From the NCBI GenBank assembly GCA_034438015.1, contig DAOTTD010000105.1, forward strand, positions 1-7,287: a stretch of 7,287 nt of DNA. Direction: 5' to 3'. Position numbers and translations under genes: made by a program. This document shows, piece after piece, positions 1-5,149 of the stretch. Source of the DNA: JACDAE01 sp034438015 (GTDB taxonomy: Bacteria; Chloroflexota; Ktedonobacteria; Ktedonobacterales; Ktedonobacteraceae). The notes under the pieces are model-generated. The model saw only the letters and a list, made by a program, of their open reading frames with translations, was not told where the DNA came from and did not search any database. Position 1 is the stretch's first letter. Each line of letters begins with the position of its first letter.

Positions 1-147
1 CCTGACGCCGCCGATATCATCGCCTTCTGCCGTGAGCGCCTTGCCAGCTATAAGAAACCACGCCGCGTCGTCTTTGTGAACGAACTGCCACGCAACGCGC
101 TGGGGAAAGTGCAGAAGCATCTGCTTGCTGATCGCGTAAAACTTTAG
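1..147 (+). CDS. Acyl-CoA synthetase (AMP-forming), C-terminal end only
   Basis: Frame 1 is open from the window edge to a TAG at 145-147 and gives the last 48 residues of an ANL-superfamily adenylating enzyme. The fragment has the motif LPRNALGKVQK (fragment residues 29-39) preceded by ASYKKPRRVVFV. This is the A10 motif of the mobile C-terminal domain; Lys36 would be the catalytic lysine used for acyl-adenylate formation. In this family the enzyme joins a carboxylic acid to coenzyme A with ATP in the cytoplasm. The wording of the motif is closest to malonyl-CoA and medium-chain acyl-CoA ligases as I remember them, but the substrate cannot be read from the tail. The rest of the gene lies to the left. 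No terminator hairpin is seen before the converging TetR remnant, whose stop is only nine bases away. Confidence 0.85.
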   Translation, partial: PDAADIIAFCRERLASYKKPRRVVFVNELPRNALGKVQKHLLADRVKL

Positions 148-156
148 CAGGCAATT

Positions 157-411
157 TCACACCTGCAGAAGCGCCCTCTTGATGACCAATTGCATGCGCG
201 CGCAGTACTGCTCCTGGGACCAGCCACGCTCGATCGTGAGGTTCTCCCAGGTCACTATCGAGAGCGTGGCCCAGAAGAAGTCTGCCGCCTCCTCAATCGT
301 CCACGTGGGGGCGAGCAATTCCTCCCTGGCAACGGTTCGAATCACGTATTTGCATCCATCATATAGCGCCTGCATCCGGTCGTTCCAGACCGCTGCCGCA
401 GCTTCATCTCC
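157..411 (-). pseudogene. TetR-family regulator, C-terminal remnant
   Basis: Reading leftwards, this frame gives about 84 residues ending in a TAA at 157-159. It carries hallmarks of a TetR ligand-binding domain C-terminus: WTIEEAADFFWATLS, then ENLTIERGWSQEQYCARM. TetR proteins are about 190-220 residues and begin with a helix-turn-helix DNA-binding domain, which is absent. The first ATG in frame is at 373-375, but family-like sequence (DEAAAAVWNDRM) continues upstream of it to about 408. A stop follows at 430-432. The ATG is therefore an internal methionine, not a real start, and the 5' half of the gene is gone. Without the DNA-binding domain it should not act as a repressor. It is convergent with the acyl-CoA synthetase, a common partner of TetR regulators. 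The family call is from memory of the pattern. Confidence 0.7.
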
Positions 412-629
412 CCGGCGGCATTCCGCTCGCTACCGGCGTGATGGTTCTTTACGCCGACGAGGAGTCCTTCACCTTCATGACCCCGCAAGGGCATACCTTT
501 TCCGGCTGGATTACCTTTAGCGCCTATGAAGAGGAGAGCTGCACGGTTGTTCAGGCTCAGGTTCTCATGCGCCCGAATGACCCGGTGTATGAATTTGGCT
601 ATCGCCTGTTGAAGGCTGATCAGAGGTAA
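402..629 (+). pseudogene. SRPBCC-like protein, C-terminal remnant
   Basis: A plus-strand frame ending in TAA at 627-629 encodes a strongly protein-like stretch including SFTFMTPQGHTFSGWITFSA and VQAQVLMRPNDPVYEFGYRL. I recognise this as resembling the C-terminal half of small SRPBCC (START-like, helix-grip fold) proteins of actinobacteria and Chloroflexota, in which a GHxxxGWITFSAYE strand and an RxxDPxYE motif precede a last amphipathic helix. The nearest starts are a GTG at 438 and an ATG at 441, but protein-like sequence (LPGGIPLATG) continues upstream of both to about 402-417. There it meets the truncated TetR remnant. The usual last helix after the YE motif also seems missing, because the stop comes soon after. 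It could alternatively be a short expressed protein of about 62 residues starting at 441; no good ribosome binding site supports that. Confidence 0.5.
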
Positions 630-752
630 GGCTAGGATCACTGTAAAAACCGATCACGCCGTTCGACGACCAGAAACTCACGGTATTCGCTCACCCATGC
701 ACCAGAAATGCTACAGCACGATAAGCGTTGAGACGAAAAGTCGTTTTAGGCG

Positions 753-771
753 TCGCACTTCTGACGTGCGA
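753..771. repeat. Small inverted repeat TCGCAC/GTGCGA
   Basis: A perfect 6-bp inverted repeat with a 7-base spacer lies in the gene-free stretch between the SRPBCC remnant and the zinc-ribbon ORF (630-808). No other feature was found in that stretch. There is no T-tract on either side, so it is not a convincing terminator; it may be a chance dyad. Confidence 0.3.
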
Positions 772-808
772 GACAGTCAGAATGGTGAAACCCTGGTAGT
801 ATAAGAGG

Positions 809-1003
809 TTATGATGAAACGGGTGCGCCACAGACACTGCAAAAGCGAGCACTGGGGGTGCGCAGTTCATGCCCACAGGGCAAAATGTTTGGAGCTTCAG
901 AGAGAGTAGCAGGAGGCGTCAGAGAAATCGTTGGTGCAAAGAGATCGGGGAAAACTGTCGGTGCCGTTGGTTCTGGCGGCATGTTGGAGGGGGAAACAGG
1001 CAC
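809..1003 (-). CDS. Small zinc-ribbon protein or C-terminal fragment
   Basis: A minus-strand ORF of 64 residues (GTG start at 1003, TAA at 809-811) has a Pro/Thr-rich stretch (residues 9-38) followed by a terminal motif CGHELRTPSARFCSVCGAPV. Cys43, His45, Cys55 and Cys58 could bind one zinc. The motif closely resembles the zinc ribbons fused to kinases, FHA proteins and other membrane or signalling proteins in Chloroflexota, which usually read CPxCGHxxxxxARFCxxCG. The first cysteine of that pattern is replaced here by Ile40. An in-frame ATG is at residue 8. Neither start has a good ribosome binding site, and the frame stays open upstream to about 1081 without another start, so this may be the tail of a larger decayed gene. 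Function is unknown. It lies among pseudogenes, which favours a remnant. Confidence 0.4.
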   Translation of the reverse strand: MPVSPSNMPPEPTAPTVFPDLFAPTISLTPPATLSEAPNILPCGHELRTPSARFCSVCGAPVSS

Positions 1004-1134
1004 TAGTATACCCGCTTTCTCTGAGTTAGGAGAAAAATAATGATTGATCGCGCGGATGACCTGACTAAATCCTGCATTTCAATTCGCTTGCTTTCTGTCC
1101 ACCGTTCCCTTTAGGATGCAGTATTGACCCACCT

Positions 1135-1158
1135 CTATGGCTCACACCTGGGCCATAG
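1135..1158. repeat. Inverted repeat ahead of the transposase gene
   Basis: Perfect 7-bp arms CTATGGC (1135-1141) and GCCATAG (1152-1158) flank a 10-base loop just upstream of the transposase ribosome binding site (AGGAGG at 1173-1178). It could be a regulatory dyad or an RNA hairpin in the leader. The rest of 1004-1186 shows no gene and no recognisable Tn3 terminal inverted repeat. Confidence 0.4.
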
Positions 1159-1186
1159 CACTTTCTGTGGGCAGGAGGAATGGTTC

Positions 1187-1729
1187 ATGGCATCCATTGA
1201 ACGAACCGTCTATCCCCGCTTTACTCGTGCTCCTTCCGTGAAAGAGTTACGTGAGATCTATACCCCAACCCCCACCGATGTTGCTTTTGTTGCGACTCAT
1301 GCTCGTGGGCCCGCTCAGAAGTTCGCATTTGAAACCTTGCTTGCTGAACACTGTGAACTTCCCGCCTTTAGCACGTTGGATCGCCTGGCTTGGCGTATCC
1401 GCACCCTTGTCAATGGAGGGATCTATCAGCGCATTCTTGCGAAGCTCTCCGATGAGCAAAAGCAGGTACTCTCTGGTCTCCTGATTACCGAAGGTGCTTC
1501 GGCGTTTACCCTCTTCAATCGAGTCAAAGAAGCGCCCAAGAGTGCTACGCTCACGCATCTCGATGAGTGGCTCTCTCGCCTCATCTGGCTTCAGTCGCTC
1601 TTGCAGACCGCGCCTCTGATCGAGGGGATTCGCTCGACCAAGATGAGCCAAAAAAGCCGTATTGAATTCTGTACATCCTTATGCATCGCTGTTACCTTGC
1701 CTCCTCTGAAAGCCAATGGTTTTGAGTAG
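1187..1729 (+). pseudogene. Tn3-family transposase, N-terminal (DUF4158) fragment
   Basis: The 180-residue product starts MASIERTVYPRFTR and continues with VAFVATHARGPAQ, LPAFSTLDRLAWRIR and HLDEWLSRLIWLQSLLQ. This is the DUF4158 domain found at the N-terminus of Tn3-family transposases, where it contributes to binding the terminal inverted repeats. Full-length enzymes are about 950-1000 residues with a C-terminal DDE catalytic domain, which is absent here. The frame opens at a TTG (1124), but ATG 1187 is the better start: AGGAGG at 1173-1178 sits 8 bases away and family similarity begins there. Family-like sequence stops after about residue 155 (IEGIRSTKM); the last 25 residues are unrelated and end in TAG. 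A run of six A at 1650-1655 marks the change. A shift there gives a short frame with a hydrophobic YASLLPCLL stretch, perhaps further decayed transposase. No resolvase or res site is seen, so this is a dead remnant. Confidence 0.8.
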
Positions 1730-1833
1730 CATCCTGCGTGGAAGTCTATTCAAGCTTCCTCAGCGCTTGCAGCAAATAATCAGAGAGGAAGACTTAAATA
1801 GCTACTTTTTTGTGCATCTTTATCACTATGTCA

Positions 1834-1864
1834 GTGACTTCCTGTTCCCCCTGGCGTTTATACT
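1834..1864 (+). promoter_or_regulatory. Possible promoter of the DUF1003 gene
   Basis: TATACT at 1859-1864 matches the -10 consensus at five of six bases. GTGACT at 1834-1839 is a weak -35 (four of six) at a long 19-base spacing. The -10 lies 41 bases before the ATG at 1906. This is the best candidate I find between the transposase remnant and the gene; no other feature is visible in 1730-1905. Confidence 0.3.
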
Positions 1865-1905
1865 TGAAGAAGTACAGTCAACCTCCACCAACAAAGGAGA
1901 ATATT

Positions 1906-2661
1906 ATGGAGACAACATCACATACACCGCACTCCACCTCGTCCGCACCGCAGGGCGTCTTCGCTCGTGGTCAGCACATGCTGGAAGGCATGCATATGCA
2001 ATTCCCCCAGTTCAAACACGAACATCACGGCCCCATCGTCAACGTCAACGAGGTCGTCGACAATCAACTGACGATGGGACAGCGCATCGCCGACAGCGTG
2101 GCAACGACCGTGGGGAGCTGGCCCTTCATCATCATCCAGAGCTGCGTACTCGCCCTCTGGCTCATCGTGAACAGCCTCGCCTGGATCAACCACTGGGACC
2201 CCTATCCATTCATACTCCTCAATCTGGCCTTGTCTTTCCAGGCCGCTTATTCCGCCCCCTTCGTCATGATGAGCCAGAACCGCCAGGCTACTAAGGACCG
2301 TCTCACTGCTGAGAATGACTATAAGACGGATGTAAAGGGAGAGCAGGAGATCTGCCACATCATGGAGCACCTCGATCACCAGGACACCCTGATCCTGCAG
2401 ATGGTCCAGCAGCTCCAGGTCCAGACTGAGAAGATCGCGCAACAGGAGGGGCAGATTCTACAGATCGTCCAGCAACTACAGATGCAGAATCAGTTGCTCA
2501 CCAGCCAGGATAACATGATCCTCCAGGTAACCGAGCGCCTGGAAACGCAACACGAGCAGTTGAAGGAGCAGCGCGAAGAACTGATCCAGCGCATGAGCAA
2601 CCTGTCACCCAATGTTTTGCAGGATGCCCTTCACGAAATGGATCACCTGGAGGACAAGTAG
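1906..2661 (+). CDS. DUF1003 family membrane protein with repeat coiled coil
   Basis: The 251-residue product contains a complete DUF1003 domain (about residues 58-160): QRIADSVATTVGSW, the DPYPFILLNLALS signature (98-110), then APFVMMSQNRQ and DRLTAENDY. Two hydrophobic segments (about 72-92 and 102-122) predict a hairpin in the cytoplasmic membrane. The N-terminus (1-45) is His- and Ser-rich. After the domain, residues 158-220 form three tandem 21-residue repeats around ILQxVxxLxxQ, ideal for a parallel coiled coil, followed by a charged helix and an acidic end (DALHEMDHLEDK). DUF1003 has no established biochemical role. The coiled coil suggests that it oligomerises or docks a partner, with the long tail most likely in the cytoplasm. 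ATG 1906 is chosen because AGGAG (1895-1899) sits 6 bases upstream and the DUF1003-like protein begins there; the frame itself is open from 1810. It has no close operon partner. Confidence 0.9.
   Translation: METTSHTPHSTSSAPQGVFARGQHMLEGMHMQFPQFKHEHHGPIVNVNEVVDNQLTMGQRIADSVATTVGSWPFIIIQSCVLALWLIVNSLAWINHWDPYPFILLNLALSFQAAYSAPFVMMSQNRQATKDRLTAENDYKTDVKGEQEICHIMEHLDHQDTLILQMVQQLQVQTEKIAQQEGQILQIVQQLQMQNQLLTSQDNMILQVTERLETQHEQLKEQREELIQRMSNLSPNVLQDALHEMDHLEDK
2377..2565 (+). repeat. Three 21-residue coding repeats (coiled coil)
   Basis: Residues 158-178, 179-199 and 200-220 of the DUF1003 protein align without gaps. Each begins with a polar-Gln-acidic-x-x-(I)-L-Q pattern (HQDTLILQ, QQEGQILQ, SQDNMILQ). 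The first two continue with near-identical MVQQLQVQ / IVQQLQMQ, and the third with VTERLETQ. Each unit is exactly three heptads. The DNA units are 2377-2439, 2440-2502 and 2503-2565. The DNA has diverged more than the protein, so the duplication is old and the helix pattern was kept. Confidence 0.8.
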
Positions 2662-3141
2662 AAATTGTCATAATGGAGAAGAAGTCTTCAGGGCGGACCT
2701 TCACGAGATGGAATTGCGGAAGCAGACAGACGAATAGCATTCCATCACAAACATCAAAAGTGCCGCCCTGAAAGACGCTGCATAGCTCAGGTCCAGATTA
2801 CGACGGCAATGTGTCAGCAGTAGTACATGACTATACGAATTCACATCTCTAACCTACCATAGCGAACGCCCCGTATAGCCTCCCCCAGTAAATTTCTTAT
2901 AATTTGTCTTATACGAAAGAGCTATGCCAAAAGATATAACCTTTTCTGGCACCCTCCTTTCTTATACAGAGCCATCTTCCCTACTCCGTATCTGGCAGAC
3001 ATTCTTCATCCATCTAAAAATATTCCTCGCTGTGCATGATCTCTTTCATGGAAGGAGATTGGGAGATAGCGGCAAGCAGCGACGCGTACACTTACTCTCA
3101 CAGACACCCACGATACACACTCAAATTTGGAGGAAGTCCTG
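2662..3141. other. Gene-free stretch and leader of the sigma-factor gene
   Basis: Apart from the possible duplicate tail at 2678-2737, no gene is recognised here. A plus-strand frame at 2924-3142 resembles no known protein and has no ribosome binding site. A perfect TATAAT occurs at 2898-2903, about 240 bases before the sigma-factor ATG, but the correct distance upstream holds nothing like TTGACA. A sigma-70 promoter here would need an activator or another sigma factor. No riboswitch or attenuator was recognised in the long leader. Confidence 0.4.
2678..2737 (+). pseudogene. Possible remnant of a second DUF1003-type C-terminus
   Basis: Just after the DUF1003 stop, the frame ending in TAG at 2735-2737 reads EEVFRADLHEMELRKQTDE. 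This echoes the real C-terminus NVLQDALHEMDHLEDK: the LHEM core is shared, with a similar position relative to the stop. At the DNA level CTTCACGA-A/G-ATGGA is common to both (2629-2641 and 2699-2711). There is no start codon or upstream domain, so at most it is the tail left from a tandem duplicate. The match is short and could be chance. Confidence 0.3.
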
Positions 3142-4107
3142 ATGAAAGAAACAGCCGTGACGGAGACCATCGAAAACCAGACGCTCATCAAGGCAAACCC
3201 CGAGGCGATGAACCTCGATGACTCCACCAGGTTCTACCGCTATGAAATCGGGCAGGTCGAGCTGCTTTCGACCGAGGAAGTTACGCGGCTCGCCCAGCGC
3301 ATCGAACGCGGGAAAGCGGCGAAGCGGCAGCGTAACAATCCGTTACCGCGTTCGTCCAGGGACACCGAAGACGCCGCCGAGGCCAGGCGACAGTTGATCG
3401 AGGCCAATCTGCGGCTAGTGCTTCACGTAGCAAGGAAGTACAAAGGCTTCGGCGTGGACCTGATGGACCTCGTCCAGGAGGGAAATCTGGGCCTGATGCA
3501 TGCCGTCGAAAAGTTCGATTACCGCAAGGGCTACAAGTTTAGTACGTACGCAACCTGGTGGATTCGTCAGTATATCACCCGCGCACTCGCCGAACAGGCG
3601 AACATGATCCGCGTCCCTTTGTATAAAGTCGAGGAGATGAAGCGCCTGGGCCGCATACGCCGACGTTTGCAGCAGGATGGCATTGCAGTAGGAGAGCCGA
3701 CGCTGGAAGATCTGGCCAATCAGATGGAGATTAGCGTCCAGCAGGTCATCTCGTTGCTCTCAACGAATCAGGAGACAGTCAGTCTGGATATGCCGCGCAA
3801 GGGCGGCGACGAGGAGGTGTCCCTGTGCGACATTCTGGAGGATGATCCAAGCTATTCGCCAGAACGAGTCGTCATCAGCCAGACGCTCTCGGCCCATATT
3901 CACGACTTGCTGGATGGTCTGACGCCCAGAGAGAGGAGGGTTTTGCAGCTCAGGTATGGGCTGAACGGTGGAAGCGAACATAGTTTGACGGAGACCGGAA
4001 AAAAGCTAGGGTTAAGTCATGAAGCAGTGCGTCAGGTGGAGTTTCGAGCATTGCGGAAGTTGGATCATCCATGTCGAAGTAAAATGCTCCAGGATTTCCT
4101 GGGGTAG
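3142..4107 (+). CDS. RpoD-like sigma-70 factor (group 2 type)
   Basis: This 321-residue protein has the architecture of an alternative primary-type sigma factor, which brings RNA polymerase to promoters. Region 1.2 is about 28-56 (DSTRFYRYEIGQVELLSTEE). A short basic linker follows (57-80). Regions 2.1-2.4 run about 82-153, with DLMDLVQEGNLGLMHAVEKF and YATWWIRQYITRALAEQAN. Region 3 is about 157-240 and region 4 about 258-311 (LTPRERRVLQLRYGL, SLTETGKKLGLSHEAVRQVE). There is no region 1.1, typical of group 2. The -10 contacts are kept: Gln143, Thr146 and Trp139/140 align with E. coli Gln437, Thr440 and Trp433/434. In region 4.2, His293 replaces the Arg aligned to E. coli Arg584, which touches the -35 element. 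ATG 3142 has GGAGGA (3129-3134) 7 bases upstream. No anti-sigma gene lies next to it. Confidence 0.95.
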   Translation: MKETAVTETIENQTLIKANPEAMNLDDSTRFYRYEIGQVELLSTEEVTRLAQRIERGKAAKRQRNNPLPRSSRDTEDAAEARRQLIEANLRLVLHVARKYKGFGVDLMDLVQEGNLGLMHAVEKFDYRKGYKFSTYATWWIRQYITRALAEQANMIRVPLYKVEEMKRLGRIRRRLQQDGIAVGEPTLEDLANQMEISVQQVISLLSTNQETVSLDMPRKGGDEEVSLCDILEDDPSYSPERVVISQTLSAHIHDLLDGLTPRERRVLQLRYGLNGGSEHSLTETGKKLGLSHEAVRQVEFRALRKLDHPCRSKMLQDFLG

Positions 4108-4188
4108 TCATCTCTCATGATGACCTTGTTCATGGATGAGTAAGCATGAGGAATGGTGAACACTATTGAGTCATTACGATGATGGGGA

Positions 4189-4216
4189 TCAGGGAAACGC
4201 GTAATTGCTTCCCTGA
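4189..4216. repeat. 8-bp inverted repeat downstream of the sigma gene
   Basis: Perfect arms TCAGGGAA (4189-4196) and TTCCCTGA (4209-4216) enclose a 12-base loop, 81 bases after the sigma-factor stop. No T-run follows, so it is not itself an intrinsic terminator. It may protect the mRNA 3' end or assist the true terminator just downstream. Confidence 0.5.
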
Positions 4217-4236
4217 ATCATATGGTTCGGTATTCG

Positions 4237-4268
4237 AAGGGCGTCCTGTGCCAGGGCCGCCCTTTTTT
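4237..4268 (+). terminator. Rho-independent terminator of the sigma-factor transcript
   Basis: Stem AAGGGCG (4237-4243) pairs with CGCCCTT (4258-4264). An inner CCTG/CAGG helix with a TGC loop (4245-4255) stacks inside it, and six T (4263-4268) follow directly. This is a textbook plus-strand intrinsic terminator. It ends the sigma-factor transcript and insulates it from the cation transporter, whose promoter begins only 8 bases later. Confidence 0.85.
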
Positions 4269-4275
4269 GCCTTGC

Positions 4276-4320
4276 TTGACACTTGCCGCTTCTGTGGTTC
4301 ATCATATCAGCAGGTATGAT
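4276..4320 (+). promoter_or_regulatory. Promoter with palindromic operator for the cation transporter
   Basis: A perfect -35 box TTGACA lies at 4276-4281. Possible -10 boxes are CATCAT (4300-4305, spacing 18) or TCATAT (4302-4307, spacing 20). An imperfect 20-bp palindrome, ATCATA...TATGAT (4301-4320, eight of ten base pairs), overlaps the -10 region and the likely transcription start. An operator at this place suits a repressor of the ArsR/SmtB or similar metal-sensing type, though no regulator gene is in the window. The half-site TATGAT also looks like a -10, but has no -35 at the right distance. Confidence 0.55.
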
Positions 4321-4344
4321 ATATTTTTGTGGGAAGGCATGCTA

Positions 4345-5049
4345 ATGGCTCGCTCTTTGCCTGTAATAAATGCTCCAACTGCTCACAAGGAGCACATTCG
4401 CCTGGGGATTGGCATTGAAGTTGTCACCATTGTCTGGATGGTGATCGAGGCGACGGTTGCTCTTATCACTGGTTTTGCTACCAGAAGTGTCTCCCTTGAG
4501 GGCTTTGGCATCGATAGCCTGATCGAATTGCTTGCTGGTGGCATCCTTTTGTGGCGGCTCCTGGTTGAAAGCAGCGGAGGATCAGAGGAGCGCATCGCAC
4601 GCGCTGAGCGACGCGCTTCCTGGATCACTGCTGTTGGTTTGTTCGCACTGGCCTGTTACATCGTCGCTGACAGCGCCTGGACTCTCCTCACGGGCAGTCA
4701 TCCCGCATCGACCTGGTGGGGCGTGGGCCTGGCTATTGCCGCTGCGATCATTATGCCGCTGTTATGGCAAGGAAAGCTCCGCGTCGCCAGACAGATTGGA
4801 AGCGCCGCCCTTAAGGCTGATGCTGCCTGCAGTGTTACCTGCGCTTACATGTCACTTACACTCCTCGTTGGTCTTCTGCTCAACCGCATTTTCGGCTGGT
4901 GGTGGGCCGATCCTCTAGCAGCTCTGGCTCTGGTATATTTCGTTCTGCGAGAAGGACGTGAAGCCTGGCACGAAGCCAGAACGGGGGAACAATGTTCTTG
5001 CTGCACCGATGAAGAAGATGCCTGTTGTGATATGAATACTAAACAGTGA
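4345..5049 (+). CDS. CDF-family metal cation transporter, short, Cys-rich tail
   Basis: The 234-residue protein has six predicted membrane helices (about 21-43, 49-74, 92-115, 124-141, 154-179 and 182-201). It fits the cation diffusion facilitator fold, proton-driven exporters of divalent metals in the cytoplasmic membrane. TM2 carries D57-SLI-E61 and TM5 C162-SVT-C166, aligned with DxxxD and HxxxD of E. coli YiiP; the neighbouring KAD (157-159) and WADPLAAL (187-194) fix the alignment. The metal site is thus Asp, Glu, Cys, Cys, which suggests a softer metal than zinc (Cd, Hg, Cu or similar; inference). The usual cytoplasmic domain of about 80 residues is absent. Instead a 30-residue tail holds CxCC (217-220) and CC (227-228) among acidic residues. 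The frame opens earlier, but over the terminator. GGGAAGG (4331-4337) is 7 bases from ATG 4345 and only 1 from ATG 4339, so 4345 is preferred. Confidence 0.88.
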   Translation: MARSLPVINAPTAHKEHIRLGIGIEVVTIVWMVIEATVALITGFATRSVSLEGFGIDSLIELLAGGILLWRLLVESSGGSEERIARAERRASWITAVGLFALACYIVADSAWTLLTGSHPASTWWGVGLAIAAAIIMPLLWQGKLRVARQIGSAALKADAACSVTCAYMSLTLLVGLLLNRIFGWWWADPLAALALVYFVLREGREAWHEARTGEQCSCCTDEEDACCDMNTKQ

Positions 5050-5078
5050 CGCGGAAAAACAGAAGGAACATGAGTTAG

Positions 5079-5125
5079 CCCGGTATCTGTTCAGGCCTCA
5101 CCTTCCCTACTGAACAGGTACCGGG
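5079..5125. terminator. 16-bp hairpin between convergent genes
   Basis: Arms 5079-5094 and 5110-5125 (CCCGGTATCTGTTCAG and CTGAACAGGTACCGGG) pair over 16 bases with one G-T wobble and a 15-base loop. The hairpin lies between the stops of the cation transporter (+) and the PP2C phosphatase (-), where a bidirectional terminator is expected. No T-run follows directly on either strand; five T occur on the minus strand about 20 bases after the stem. Termination may therefore be factor-assisted, or the element may be an RNA-stabilising 3' stem. Confidence 0.55.
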
Positions 5126-5149
5126 AAGTCTCATGGAGAGTAAACGTCT

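Noticed and set aside
342..641. 99-residue minus-strand open frame
   Set aside because: It is antisense to the SRPBCC-like remnant and shows no domain.
1247..1651. 134-residue minus-strand open frame
   Set aside because: It is a shadow of the transposase fragment, which has clear DUF4158 features on the plus strand and a proper ribosome binding site.
1918..2442. 174-residue minus-strand open frame
   Set aside because: It is antisense to the DUF1003 gene, Asp/Val/Leu-rich as expected from the complement of its codons, and has no recognisable domain.
2853..2867. 15-base motif CCTACCATAGCGAAC, matching 6569-6583 with one mismatch, upstream of both the sigma and PP2C genes
   Set aside because: One such near match is about what chance gives in a window of this size, and it lies in opposite orientation relative to the two genes.
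2924..3142. 72-residue plus-strand open frame before the sigma gene
   Set aside because: No ribosome binding site, no domain, and it runs into the sigma gene's own ribosome binding site in another frame.
4222..4344. Upstream extension of the CDF transporter frame
   Set aside because: It would translate through the intrinsic terminator and the promoter; start 4345 has the ribosome binding site.
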